64,000 bases of DNA from Epiperipatus broadwayi (taxonomy: Eukaryota; Onychophora; Udeonychophora; Euonychophora; Peripatidae). The notes below the pieces were generated by a model, which was not told the DNA's origin, searched no databases, and worked only from the letters and a program-made list of their open reading frames with translations. Both the position numbers and the translations under genes were made by a program. Numbering within the stretch: position 1 is the first letter of the stretch; each line of letters opens with the position of its first letter. Positions 46,808 through 60,263 of the stretch are shown in pieces. The stretch covers positions 3,555,478-3,619,477 of the forward strand of contig JAQFVV010006231.1 in assembly GCA_028023455.1 (NCBI GenBank), written 5' to 3'.

Positions 46808-46957
46808 ACAAACGTTTTTAGCATTCACAACTTAGATATAGCTGTGTGTGTTTTCGGTGTGGTATGCCAGATTGGTGTACCACATTGAAAACGCTACCTG
46901 TAAACTAAAAATAAATCAATAAACATTTTTAGTTGTAGATGTTAAAAACGTTTTTGT
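46808..46957. repeat. Small palindromic element, possible MITE
   Basis: ACAAACGTTTTTAGCATTC at the left is inverted at 46930-46957 as GATGTTAAAAACGTTTTTGT. Inside lies a second hairpin at 46850-46892: GTTTTC pairs with GAAAAC, and TGTGGTA pairs with TACCACA. It lies about 370 bp outside the hAT right end. Confidence 0.65.
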
Positions 46958-48548
46958 CAATATTACAAATATAAATGAAAAGGAAAAAAAGAGTATATCA
47001 TATCATAATGAGTTTAGCAAAAAGTGCTTATGTTATATATACATTGTGACAATCCATCATATGTATGAACAAAAAAAAAAAAACTATGGAAAATATATCT
47101 TGAAAAACAAAAGCATTTTCAGAATACAAATTTATAAAAAATATAAAAAACAAATTTAATTACTTTTCAGTTCAAGTTAAGTTGTTCAATTAAGTTTAAT
47201 TTATAGAACAGCTAACTTCATACAAAATTTAAAATTGTGTACGTAATTAATAATGTATCCTCTGACTAGTATGAGTTGATATTAGTTTGTAATAATTAAG
47301 CCTAAGTTGTTCTATACTTTGGATGAATTGCTATATCATAAATGATAAAAGGAGCAGAAGACTTTAGACCAGTTGCTCATGGATTTCAGAAACAATAGCA
47401 ATCCCATCATCATGTTTCTGCCAAGAATGAACTAACTTATGCAGAAATAATATTTAAAATTTTTAGCTGCTAATTTTCTATTCAAAATTCTATATGCCTA
47501 AATATGTTTAACTATAAAGAAAAAAAAAATCCTAAATCTGCACTACATATTGTTAATTTTAAGTTTTCTTTATATAATTAAAAAAAAAAAAAAAAATTAA
47601 ACTACTAATAGAACATTCTTTATGTGAATCCTAATTCTTACATATTAGAATATAAATATTGAAGTACTATTTCCTATAATAAAATCTTCAGAAATGAGAC
47701 TTATAATGTACAAATGTATATAAAATTCAAAGTTTGGGGTTGGTTGCAGTACAGTAACCATTGCAGCGGAATCACTGTAAAATGTAAGAACAATTTTAAA
47801 ATATTTTTTCATTAACTAATTTAGAAGATAATAAAAATGACAAATAAAAGCAACAAATAAGATAACTAGGCAAAAGAATAGTACTATGTCAAAAAGATAA
47901 TCATGTGATGATTTATAGTGGCAGTTGCCATTAGTTGTTCTTTTCAAGATACACAAATATTATTTAAAAAAATCTAAAAGATTTTAAAACAATAAGCATT
48001 CATTAATTTATTCAAATAAACATTTTAAAAGTGTCAAATCAAATATTAAATAGCAAATTTATTTTTAAAAAACATAATATGAACTTGATAAAGTTTTAAA
48101 AATATATGCATTTATTAAACAATTTATTCAAAAAACACAAAAATATCATAAAGATCAATTTTATTAGTAATAAAAATCAAAATTTCCAAAAAAAATTTAA
48201 ACTGACAATTACTAACTATAATTTATTAAATAATTATTTCATGATACATTAAAAAATATCAATATAAAGAATAGACTAAATTTATCCAAGAAAATAATAT
48301 AAAGTTTGTTTGTGCAAAAAGAAACCCCTGAGATCTCAATTTATTAGTGGCATTACAAGACAAAATATGTAGCCATTTGTAATAATCATGGTGATAAAAG
48401 TTTTGATGACTTTGATGTGTGTTCAGAAATAATTCTAAATCATTCATATACAAATCAGAAGTTAAATCAATACAATCAACATTAAAAACAATTATTTAAT
48501 GTTATCATAAATTGCTTAATCATATAAATGCATATTAACATTAAATCA
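46958..48548. other. AT-rich DNA, no gene seen
   Basis: Several long A runs (47069-47082, 47581-47596). No coding sequence recognised. Confidence 0.5.
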
Positions 48549-48549
48549 G

Positions 48550-48642
48550 GTGTTGTTAGCTGAGAGGTCAGCACAGCTGCCTTGCGAGCAAGCAGTTGTT
48601 TGCAGACTGATGTTGCGGGTTCGCCTCCTGGCCGATGCTATG
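48550..48642 (+). repeat. tRNA-like SINE head with A and B boxes
   Basis: The A-box-like TAGCTGAGAGG is at 48557-48567 and the B-box-like GGGTTCGCCTCC at 48617-48628. The D arm folds as GCTG-AGAGGT-CAGC, and a long variable arm CAGT...ACTG is possible, as in Leu or Ser tRNAs. The anticodon arm does not form a standard 5-bp stem with a 7-nt loop, so this is more likely a tRNA-derived SINE than a functional tRNA. This block is clearly richer in GC than its flanks. Confidence 0.6.
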
Positions 48643-49579
48643 ACATATGAAAATCTAGTTCAAATACTTTGATAAGCATTCTCAACAAATATTCATATTC
48701 ATTCAAGAGAATTAATATTTTTAAATATCATAACAGTTATCAAAAACAAAATATGTCTCATGATTTGTAAAACTGACATTACCAAATTTGCAAAACATGT
48801 TCAACTTATTTTTCACAACAAATGAGAAACAAAAGTATGTGGCAAACAAATATAGTGCATAACTTCTTCAGACATTATCTTCGTCAGACACTTCACAATA
48901 TGCAATGTTATAATTCTACATAATTTGTGCTAAAAGATAGACCAAACTAACAACATAAATACTATACTATTCTGATTATAAAAGTAAATGCAATCCTATT
49001 TACTATTTGGATTATTTGTATAATTAATAGCACTAATCCACTTGCTATTATTTCCATCAATAAATATCCCAATTCTTAAATCAGGAAAGAAAGAAACAGG
49101 CATATTTAAACATTTACATTGTAATAATTACTAATAGATAAATATCATTTACCCAAGCTATTTATATGACAGCAGAAAGGAATTTTCTATTAACTGAAAG
49201 GAGATCCTTTAATTCCTCTTGGAAACCTTAAAGAAATCAAGCAGGTCAAATTCCTAATGTTCACTCTATACATTCTTGTCATTGCAAGTTATTACTACAT
49301 GATTATTCAGGTAGTATATGACCATGAATGGGCTGCTCACCAAAATGCATTAGCCAGCATGGTGAGTTTATTAACTTTTTACCTCTGTGTTTAAAATCAA
49401 GAACCATTGTGATCTTTCTTCTCAGTAGCCTGATAGGTCTTAAATAAAATATCAGGTGTCTTCTTGAAGGAGAATGAATGTTTGTGTGAATATTTTTTTT
49501 TCTAATAGCTATTTACAATCATAACAGACAAAGGTAAATCATAGACTTTATTCCCAGGATTCTGTAAAATAGCCAGCCA
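48643..49579. other. Mostly AT-rich; about 49200-49580 may be LINE 5' sequence
   Basis: No gene in the first half. From about 49250 the composition becomes less AT-rich up to the LINE endonuclease domain, consistent with the element's 5' untranslated region or N-terminus. I cannot see a sharp element start. Confidence 0.35.
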
Positions 49580-49654
49580 AGGCAGCAGTTGGTGCCAAAA
49601 ATGGAGTGTGCTAAGAATTCCTTGATTGCAGACCTAGGCTGCCATATGTTGATG

Positions 49655-50325
49655 ACTTTTTATTTGGGTACTACAATTGCAGATCACTTTCAAGTAAAGA
49701 AAGATTGTTAGAATTGGAAGAAGGATTGTCTAATATTAACTGGGACATTAATGGACTTTGTAAAGTTAAAAGAAAAGGTTAAGAGACAATTGATTTAAAA
49801 AGTGAACATGTACTGTACATAAACATTGGAGGTACAACTGGAATTAGGATTCATTATAAATAAAAAGTGGAAAAATAACATTGTAGAGATTGATGGTGTA
49901 TCAGACAGGATGGCAAGATTAGTTATTCAACTTAAGTAGCAGATATCAAATGCAGATAATTCAAGTTTATACCCCAATAAGGCTTTTGATCAGACCAAAC
50001 AATATTTTAAAATTATCATGGGAGACTTTAATGCTAGAATCAATAAACAAGTGAAAGATGAAAATGTTGTATGTAAATTTGGTTATGGTGAAAGAAGTAA
50101 GAGACATAGATCTCTGGAATTTACAAAAAAATTAAAAATTTACATTATGATTTTTTTTTTTTTTAAAGAAAAATGTTAAACAAAAATGGACATAGAAACA
50201 TCCAAACAACAGATTTGGATTATATTTTGACTAACAGAAAGTATGTATTTCAAGATTGTAATGTTCTTAATAAATCCAACTCAGGAAGTGATCATCAATT
50301 AGTGAGATTAAGATATGTGTAAATG
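49655..50325 (+). pseudogene. LINE endonuclease domain, broken
   Basis: This domain would nick target DNA for target-primed reverse transcription. Visible motifs in order are CRSLSSKERLLELEEGLSNI with WDINGLCKVKRKG, then KKWKNNIVEIDGVSDRMARL, GDFNAR at 50021-50038, LDYILTN from 50215, and SDH at 50287-50295. GDFNA and SDH are hallmark active-site blocks of AP-type LINE endonucleases. The usual S-E in L-S-E-V-R-R-K-G reads C-K here. Several frame changes occur, including one at the T12 run near 50150-50164. Confidence 0.8.
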
Positions 50326-50879
50326 CAAAACTAGAAAGAAAAAATTATTTTAAAAAATAATATTCACAGTTGATATTCTTAATCTTCAAAAACATTCCAA
50401 TGAATTTAAATTAGAACTTGCAAATCATTTTAAATTTTAACAGATTGAGAACATGTTTCAGAGTTGAATGAAAGCAATTAAAAACTACAACAAAGATATC
50501 TGGTACAAAAAAGCTGCAATTGATCAGTAAAATTTCTACCAAGACAAGACAATTTTATAAAAATTGAAGGGATGTTAAAATATATAAAATGATGCATTAA
50601 GGATTGAATATCTCACATTTCGTAAAATGGTGTGAAAAAGAGTTGATAATCACATATAAAAAACTAAAATTGTGAAGTAGCAAGGAAGTAGAAGAGAATA
50701 AAAGTCTCAAACATGTAAAACAATATCTTGGTATTGGTAGAAAACTTATTTCTGCAATAAGAAAAAAAAGATGGAACTAGAAGAGAAATGACATGAAATG
50801 TGTAAAAGAGTTCTGTAAAGAATTATATAGCAATAAAAAAACAAGGAAAAGTATCTCCTACAACTACTATATCTTCTAA

Positions 50880-52015
50880 ATTGGCCAGGATTTTAAATGA
50901 AAAAATGAGACATGCAAGTAAATTAATGGAATGAAATATAATGATGGAATTATAATCGATATCTTAAAAGAAGCAGGTGAAAAAATAAATTTTTTTTTAT
51001 CAAAGTTATATATCAAAAGTCTAAATGATAAAGATGTACCAGATAATTGGAAGAATGCTGTATTAATATTAATATTTAAAAAGGTGATAATGAAGATATT
51101 AAAAATTGCAGATCTTGCAATCTTTTATTAGTTCTAAAATTTTTAACAAAATAATTACAATTCATCTACAGCAAACTTTGGATATTAACTAACCAAAAGA
51201 ACAAGGTGGATTTAAAAGTGGTTTTAGTACAGTGGATCATATCAAAGTACAGAAAGAACCAATTTAATATGAATTGCCATTATGCTTTGGATTTATAGAC
51301 TATGAAAAGGCATTTGATTCTGTAAGCTTCTTTTTTTTCAGAAATCGTCAAGGTATAGACCTAGGGTATTGTCATATTCTGAAGAATATTTATAAAAATG
51401 CAACAGCAACAATTAGATTATATAACGATAATAAAAAGATTAACATTGAGAAGGGCATACAACAGAGTGGTTCCATATCTTCAAAACTTTTTACAGCAGT
51501 TTTGCAAGAAGTATTTTGTGGATTAAATGGGAAGCTAAGAAAGTAAAAGTAAATGGAGTTTATTTAAGTCATCAAGATTTTGCAGATGATGTGGGTGTTT
51601 TTGCAAATAATGCTTTAGAGCTTCAAGAAATGCCGCAAGAGTTATTAGAAGAAAATAAGATAAATGTTAAAAACACAAAACTAATGTTGAATGGATTTTC
51701 TCAAAAGAAGAAAATAAAGATTGATAATGATGAATTAGAAGAAGTTAACAACTACAAATATCTTGGACAAATGGAAACATAATGGATGAAATTAATCAGA
51801 GAATTAAACTTGGTTGTGTTTTGGTAGAAATAACTTAATATTAAAAGGAAATTTTTCTACGCATTTGAAAAGGAAGGTTTTTAATAGATTTGCTTTACCA
51901 GTTCTTACTTATGGATCTGAGACTTGGGCACTTAAAAAAAGCAATACAGAGACCTCAGACCACTCAAAGAAGTATGGAAAGATGCATGTTAGGAGTAACA
52001 AGAAAGATTGAAATG
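50880..52015 (+). pseudogene. LINE reverse transcriptase domain, broken into overlapping frames
   Basis: The reading passes through four frames. The first (50931-51131) has ILKEAGEKI and VPDNWKNAVLILIFKK. The second (51274-51546) has FIDYEKAFDSV with the motif A aspartate at 51298-51300, then IEKGIQQSGSISSKLFTAVL, in which the usual QGD of motif B reads QSG. The third (51516-51782) has FADDVGVFA with the catalytic pair at 51585-51590, then NNYKYLG. The fourth (51814-52011) has LPVLTYGSETWALKK. The catalytic aspartates are intact, but motif B is damaged and frameshifts at about 51540 and 51785 separate the parts. Confidence 0.85.
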
Positions 52016-52245
52016 AAAATCATGGATGAGAGATCAAACAGATAATATTGATCACATTGAAAGAATTAAGAGACCGAAGTGGAGTTGGGCTGGACATATT
52101 GCAAAGCAAAGATGATAATAAATGGACAGTGTGCTGGGGTGATGTGGAGAAGAGAGACTAGAGATTGGCAATGATGGATTGAACTTGGAGAGACCATCTT
52201 GAAGTGGATTGATAATGATTGAAAATTATATATATATATATTGCA

Positions 52246-53910
52246 TGCATGTATATTTATTGCTGATATACCACAATAATCAAATAATCATTATGAAATA
52301 TAAATGATTATACAATTTAATATAAATAAAATTAATACAGTTGTATTAAAAAAAATTATTGGCAAAGTTTATGCCTATATTAATAATTCATTATTATTGT
52401 GGGAATGCTTTTTTTATTTGCACTATCTCTATCCCGTGGAGTAAAAATGAGTTTTTAAGTTTTTCTCTGGTGTAAATTAAAAGATGTTAATCTTTTTGCA
52501 TTAATACAATGAAAATATAAATAAATATTTCCAGACACTTGAATTGATCCACTAGTCTAACTTTTACTCATCCATATCTTTTGTTAATTAGTAGTTAAAT
52601 GATGAAATTATAAATACCAAGCGAATCTCTGATATTCCCAAGAATAATCCCTGATAGAATCTTTATTGATCTCTTCATTTTCTCCTTTTTATATATATTT
52701 TTTCTATTGCTTTCCTTTATTTAAAAAACAAGCAAACAAAATTTAATCTGCTAATTACAAATATGTTTTTCAAACACTTTTATATTTTTATTACAATTAT
52801 AAATTGTTTGCCATTCTTTATTTTGAAATAATAACATAATCTTAACTAGTAACTATTCCTATCTCTTTGTTTTTTGTTTATATTTTTTTCTAAGTAACAG
52901 CACAATATTACAAAAAATTTTAAAAAAATATTTTTTACTATTTTTAATTGCTTATTTCATTGGAAAATAACAATCATGTCAATATTTTATCTTTATTATT
53001 ATTACTTTAATACATTTGAACATTTCTCTACCAGCAGTAAAATCTGAGCATATTATGTCACTATTTTAATCAGATTTTTTTATTTAAAACCATGTTTTAT
53101 AGAAAAATATTAATTCTTTTAATTATTGAGTTTTTATTCCAGTGCATAGTGAAAATTATCATTTTACAATATCATAGTGTGTTTTTAATGATAAATTTGT
53201 AAATTGTTTTAGTTGCCTTAATGTTAATTGATAAATATTTGTAAAACCTTTCCTTTAAAAAGATTCTTTAAGATTGATATTCAAAGAAAAAAAAATTTTT
53301 TAAAGTAAATTTCTTGTATTTTATTTATTTTTCTATTACCTAAGTAAAAAATTGCTTAATTAATTAATAGTCTAAGGTAAATATCAAAATATTACTTTAA
53401 AATTATTTTATAATTATTGAAAAAATAAGTGGTTTAGTTAAATGAAGTGATTTTATGACTTCTCTTTTTATCATCACCATTATAATAATAATTAAATTCA
53501 ATGCTTCATTTTTATAATGCATCTTAAATTTCAAGATGTTATTTTACAAAGATAACTATTTTTATAATCTATTATTATAATATACCTGTATAACATTTAC
53601 TTTATATAAATTCCCATACCTATATTTTTACTGTGTTGTAAATTAAATTTCAGGTAATGATGTAAAATTCTAAAATACTGTACATCTACTTCACTGCAGA
53701 TATTTTTACATGCACTGATTACTACAAAACATTTTACAACACACAATAAAAATTGAAATGTAGCTTTTTTTATTTATTAATAAAATATGGAGTATAAGTA
53801 CTGTAATTTAATATTGGATTGCAAAAATATTTAATTAAATTTTTTTTCCATAAGTTAGGTTGATTGCAGATCTAAAAAAGTAAAATTAATATATTGTATA
53901 TATATATATT
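52246..53910. other. AT-rich DNA, no gene seen
   Basis: Begins with the TA microsatellite (52229-52240) behind the LINE end. Nothing further is recognised. Confidence 0.5.
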
Positions 53911-54780
53911 TAAAAAATGCTTAAGACTAGACATGCTAGATCTAACTATTAGAATAAATGAATATGAATCATATTGTCAAAAAAAAATATTTATTTGGTA
54001 TTAAACCACTATAACAACACATGACTACCATTACTTTATGCTTACAGAATTTATTAACACAGTAACAACTTTCTCCATATAATATTGCCACCAGTACAAG
54101 CCATAGTAATCAATGGTTCAATACTCTCAGATCCAAGATTCCTCATTGATGAAAGCCAAAAACTAGATATTAATCTGAGGATATTGTATGAGTAGATACT
54201 AGATAGGGATTTTGATGCACTAATCATCTAGTATCAATACTACAGATATTAGAATTAATACTTACTATTTAATAAATAAGCTTTCAGCACATTTCAAAAA
54301 ACAAAGATATATAATAAGAAAAATATCACTGAATTATTGCTATATGTTCATTTACTTAAAAAAAAAATGCTTGAGACCAGACATGGTAGATCTGACAAAA
54401 AAAAAAAAAATGTGTACTTGATACTAAAACCACTATAACATCGCATGCCCAACCTTTCTTATGCTTACACAATTTGTTAACATAGTAGCAACTTTCTCCA
54501 TACAATATTACTACCAGTGCAAACCATAGTAATCAATTGTGCAATGCTTTCAGATCCAAGACTCCTCATTGATGAAAGCCATAAGCTAGATATTAATCTG
54601 GGGATATTCGATGAGTAGACACTAAATAGTGATTTTGATTAATCTTCTAGAATACATACTACAGATATTAAAATTAATAATTAGTACTTAATAATTAATT
54701 TAAGCTTTTGGCACATTTTAAAAACCAGAAAGATATATAATAAGAAGAAAAATATCATTGAATTATAGCTATAAACTTAA
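53911..54780. repeat. Diverged tandem duplication, about 446-bp unit, possibly related to family A
   Basis: Copies start at about 53911 and 54357 with AAAAAATGCTTAAGACTAGA or AAAAAATGCTTGAGACCAGA. They share GTAGCAACTTTCTCCATA-like, CTCCTCATTGATGAAAGCC and AAAGATATATAATAAGAA blocks. Divergence is about 15-20% by eye. The block GAAAGCCATAAGCTAGATAT followed by AATCTGGGGATA resembles GAGCCATAAGCTTGAAAC followed by TGGTCTGGGGATA in inverted family A at about 26370, suggesting distant relatedness. Confidence 0.8.
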
Positions 54781-56269
54781 TTTGAAAAAATAGTTAATCA
54801 AACAGTATTATAACTTTAAATTTATAACTATGAATTCTGATAGTTTATCAATTGCAAATAATATTATATATTACAAGATGTCAAACATAGAGTGAATTTA
54901 TTTTTTAATATATTTCATGTGTGTATTGTTTAACTGATTATTTACTGATAATGATCCACTTTTTCCTAATTAGCTGTTTAAGCACTTTTCTTTTTTTAAA
55001 AAAAAAAATGAAATCATTAAATAGTGATGAATGCTATTTTAAAGTTTGCAATAGAAACACTCTTAGAAAATAATTTAGTTCCAATGGATTTATTACCCAT
55101 GTGTGATTGAAGATTGAATAACTTCTTGGTTATTTGAAATTAAGAGGAAAAAAAATTAAGAAACATTATAGTTATTAGAAAGGATCAGCTGTAAAATTGT
55201 ATTATATATCAAAAGATATCAACTGTATCATAAACTTTATTACATACCATTTATTTTATTTATTTGACTGAGTATTTACTGCTAACATACTAGACACTTT
55301 TTTTTTATATAATTATCTATTTATATAATTATTTAATATTTATTTTGTTCTTTCATCTGTTCTTTGGTCAAATATATAACTAGTCACTTATTTTATGTTT
55401 AAACTCTATGTGTTTACTTTTGAAAATCACTGTCGGTAATTTGCATAAGTATACATCTCTCAGTGATATATACATATCTAATATCTATTATATTTTGTGG
55501 AAACATATGTTTGTTCTACGAGACAAACCCAGTTCCCTAAAATGTTCAAATAATCCATAATAACTTTAGAAAGTATTTTAGTAAGAATTTACCAATTTTG
55601 AATTTCACACATTTTTCAATTGGCAAATAACTGATAGGCTTTTTTTAGTGATTGATAGACATAAACTCTTCCAATAATTGAAAAACCATGTAAGTAATTG
55701 CTCATTTGAATGTACAATATACTACTAGAAAACCATTGTCCAAGTCTTATAATCATAACATCAGTTTCCACATAATAGAATTAGCATTAAAAAACAGTAA
55801 ACTTTAAACAAATTGTTTTATTACATGCTGAAATATAAAGATGGACTGACAATTAACTGATGTGGGCAACAATACTCCAAACAATAAAAAACCAACAATG
55901 ATCTTCAATTTTTTTTCATAAATTTATAAAATGGATGTTAATTTTCTTCTTATAAAATATTCCTTATCATCTTAAATTTCTATCTAAAAAGAATAAAAAA
56001 CTGTTTTCTTTGATTATTTCCATCCCTGTGCTACATAAAATAAAAAAATTGTGCTTATATGATAAATGTTTCTGTGACTTTATTCGTGAATATGTCTGCA
56101 TTTAGAAATTTGAGAAAGTGACTATATTTTTTTGAAAATATAGCAGAAAATGGTATGCACTATGTATGCATATCATTTTGGCATCTTTTAAAATGGTGAT
56201 GAGTAGTATAGTTATTTAAAATTATTTTTTTTTATAATAACCATTTTTAATATATAATTTTTTTCTACA
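54781..56269. other. AT-rich DNA, no gene seen
   Basis: Weak similarity between about 54890-54965 and 55235-55300 (both contain GACTGA/AACTGA then TTATTTACTG) hints at another old duplication. No coding sequence. Confidence 0.4.
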
Positions 56270-56289
56270 GTACACGCTTTTTCATATCT

Positions 56290-56575
56290 GCACCCTGATA
56301 TTAATATATAGGGGGTTTGAACTCAGACTTTCACATGACCCTCAACTATCCACACTATCTCATCCTGCTGACACATTTGATCACACACATGTTAAAAAGA
56401 TAAATAATCACCAATGTAAGTATTTTGTTCTAAACCAGCAATCGTCAGTTGGTCCAGATTATCATCTCCATACATATATACAACCAATGCTCAGCTTATA
56501 TTAAGATAGCCAATCTTCACACTTTAATGGACAGGCCTCAATCCACTCCAACCCACAACTCTTCAGCCATAGAAA
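56290..56575 (+). repeat. Family B repeat, single diverged half copy
   Basis: It contains ACTTTCACATGACCC, AAAAAGATAAATAATCACCAA, AACCAGCAATCGTCAGTTGG, CAGATTATCATCTCCATACA and CACTTTAATGGACAGGC, in the same order as the units at 61.8-62.6 kb. It ends near CTCTTCAGCC, where the larger units continue. A 78-codon frame over it is accidental. Confidence 0.85.
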
Positions 56576-59500
56576 AAAGTGGAATATTTCTGTTTGAAAA
56601 CTTAAGAAGTAATGAATATTTTCAGGATAAGTACAATATCAATAATTACACTTTTAAATTATTATTTTACATTATCTTAAAATAAATTGTTCCGATAATA
56701 AATTATTTCAAATTTATTGTTCAGAAAGAAAAACTATTTTTTATTATAAAAATAAAATGATCAATAATTTGTAGGGGGAAAAAAGACTACATAATATATA
56801 AGTTTTTGCAAGTAAATTAATGGTGATAATAATTTTTATGTATCAAATCACTTATTAGTTACATCAATAGGTTACATAATTTTATAATGAATATTCTGGA
56901 TTGAAGTCAACAAATTTTTTTGAGGTATAAAAAAATAGTTATTAATTCTAATACTCATATAATAACACAAATTTTGTTTAGATTACTTATGTAAATACAT
57001 TGGTAATAGTAATGTACACAGGTATGTATAAAATTGTTATTAAGTTCCACAACCAAGAATGAATTGAGCCATGTAGACATAAAGTGTTACCATCAGCTTA
57101 ATGTCTCATTTATATAATATATTCTAAAACTTTAATATTTACAGTTATTACATAAACTTTAATGAGTTCTTTACATGACTAACATAAGAAATACTAATAG
57201 TAATAATAATATAGTTACTAATGATATCACATAGAGTCTGTTTCTATGTTAAAATCTTAGATTTCAAATCCTTCAACATTATAAATTCAAATAGGCAGTT
57301 TAATAATAATAATAAAAACCCATTAAAATATATAATATTACAAATATTAATGCAGGGGGGGGGGGAGAAACAGTGAACTTTTAATATTAACAATTTGATA
57401 TTTTATACATTATTAATATAAAATCATAAAATGTAGTGGCACTAATTATAATCAGTACTCAGCTTTTGTTAGATTTTTTATTTTAAAGACCGTCTTTGGA
57501 AATCAGTTTCATCTTAGGATTTAATGTGCTGAGTTAAATATTTATACTAACAGTTTTTGCTCTAGACAGTGCATTTAATACTTAAAAATATATGATGAAA
57601 ACTGAAAATTTTTTATACACTATTAAAGATTATTGTTTCTTTTTTCATTTTGACTTGACCTTCAATTATATCTATTAATTCATGAAAAAAAATTATGTTA
57701 TATTTGTTGAAACAAATTAAGTTTTATTTCCAGATGCATTATTATTTATTTAAATTATAAGCATTATAAATGGTGGAACATTTTATGTAATTCAGTTCAT
57801 ATATATATAACCTAATTTAACCAATTGCTTTGATTGGGTTTCTTTACACATAAATCTGGAAAACTACTTTATATCATACATACATCTTTATGTGGTATCT
57901 TTCTAGTTCTCCCATTACCCCCTAAGATTCAGTATGAAGCTTCAATTGACCATATGGATTCAAGATTTAGATTCATAATAGAAGAGCAATAGAAAGATCT
58001 CAGTTCATACAGCAAAATAAGGAGAAACTTTTTTTTCCTGATTAACATGAAGGATCAAAATCAAATATATTAAAAAGCTAAAATGGAAGTAGGCTAGATA
58101 TTTGTCTAGAACAAATGACAATATTTGGTCAATTGAAGCTTCAAACATTGATAAGATACATATTTTCTTGTTTTTAAAAAAAAAATTAATAAAAAAAAAA
58201 GTAATACATCACTGAGAGAATATGAGAATAATTTTATAATAAGACATTTTGATCTTGATAATTATCAAATTAAATTATGTAAACTAATGGCTGTTTTACA
58301 CAGACTAAAAATTTAGAATTTACATTTATAGATAACAAGTCTTAAGCATTATAATTAACTAAGAATGCTAATTATATATACAAAAGAAGAATATAAATGA
58401 ACAATTCTCATGTTTATATGACTAAAAGTTTATAAATAAGTAATTCAGTATTGAAAAACATTAAACTCAAAAAGTGCTTAACTAACCCAAGAACCCTATG
58501 CCTATCTACAACCAAAATGAGATTTTGAGCTTTATATTAAACTAGAAAGCTAAACACTAAACTAAGCTAATAACCCAAAGTTAATTTATATCATTTCATT
58601 ATTATTATTATAAATATTTAAAAGTTTTAAAATTGAAGTTCCTTGAAGTAAAAATATAATATTTTGATGGAGCATAGCACTACCATAAGAAATCTATTAC
58701 TTATTAGATGATAATGCAACATTTCATCTCTTATTTGCTATCCCATAAAAGCAATATAATGTATGAAAATGATTTCAAAAAAATAGAATTTGTTTAACTA
58801 AATATTAAATAATTCTATGTAGTTTAAAGAGAATACAATGACAGACCTTAATTGAGAAAAGATTTTATAATGTCTCAATTATGAATTTCAGATTCTGTGA
58901 TTTCCAAACATGATAATTTATTTATTTAAGATGATGTTAAATAAAATAATGTGGTATGTATATAAAACAAATATTACCCATGTTATTCTACAAATATATA
59001 TATATGAAAATTTTATTTTAAAACTTGCAATATATTACACTTGAAAAAAAAAAAAAAAACCACCTGCAAATAAATAAATAAATAAATATAAAACTAATTC
59101 TTTATTCATAAATGATTGAGATTGGAGGAATAAGTAACAATAAAAAATGTATACATAAAAAAAAAAAAAAAGGAAAAAACATTGTTTCGTAGTCAATTTA
59201 TGAATAATGTTCTATAACTAAGCAACGTGAATATCAGCCAAATATAATTTATGTGTGTATATATAAATGTATATATTGTATATTAAAAAAACATTTTTAT
59301 CTGAATTTAATTATAAATAAATGGCATGGTAGATTCTTTAAAAGTCAGTTGATAATCTTTACACATATATACATATTCATGCTGAAATTTTATTTGCATG
59401 TTTCTCAGACTGGAAAAAATAATAAAATCTGAAATATACATTAAAAAAAAAATAGTTAATAAAAAATATCCTACAATTAATAAAAAAAAAAGTGATATTT

Positions 59501-60263
59501 TTAGAAGAGTTTACTATCAAGCTCTTCAAAATATATTGTTCATTAGTAGCTAACAAATCTTGCTTCGTTATACTGGCTAATGTTAAAATATAAATATAAA
59601 GAGAATTTTTTTATTTATTAATCTTAAATTAATTTTACTGTTTTATTATACCAATTGAAGTTTAAAAAAACAGGAAGGAAATATCTTTCTTTTATTCATT
59701 AGCAGCAAATTAATTTTATTTCTTTATTTTACTATTAGTTGTAAATGAAACTTATTTTATTAATGCAATTAAAGTTGAATAATAATTTAATTAATGATAT
59801 AAATGTAGTAGTGTTCAAATTGAAATTGGGAAGTCATTTTGTGTGACGTTTTTTGAAATGTTGTTAATCCTGTATTGTGTGAAAACACACACTTCAGTAC
59901 ATCTTGCCATTACTTCAAATATAGAATCACCAATGAATAGTCTTCAATAGCACTTTTGGCTTTCAGATTTTTTAAATTTTATTTTAAAATATAAATTTAT
60001 TAATAATTTGTACTCAAATATTTGCAACTGTATAAAAGATCGAAAATTAATACATCATTATTATTAATAGTATACAAATGTCTATATATGCATAATTACA
60101 TGGGTTTATCATTATTTTATGCTTAAAAATAATAAAATTTATTTTAGAAAAACATGCACTGATCGAAATATCATTATAAAACTTATTGTTAATAAATTAT
60201 ATACTTGGAGTTTAGATGTACTTTCAAACTCCCTTCAGCTGTCCACTAATATAACTGATAAAC
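56576..60263. other. AT-rich DNA, no gene seen; contains a G11 run
   Basis: A run of 11 G lies at 57355-57365. Long A runs occur at 59044-59060 and 59158-59170. No coding or RNA gene recognised. Confidence 0.5.

Larger units (their letters stand above)
49580..52245 (+). mobile_element. RTE-like LINE with endonuclease and reverse transcriptase, mutated
   Basis: This is a nearly full-length non-LTR element on the plus strand. An apurinic-type endonuclease (about 49655-50320) is followed by a linker, a reverse transcriptase (about 50900-51600), a YLG and SETWAL tail (51720-51940) and the C-terminal WIELGETILKWIDND with a stop at 52220-52222. This type is often annotated as endonuclease-reverse transcriptase or craniofacial development protein 2-like. 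Frameshifts and stops break every domain. A matching 3' stub lies at 23.2 kb. Confidence 0.88.

Noticed and set aside
48550-48642. Functional tRNA gene
   Set aside because: A and B boxes and a D arm are present, but the anticodon arm is not canonical and no clear acceptor stem closes it; a tRNA-derived SINE fits better.
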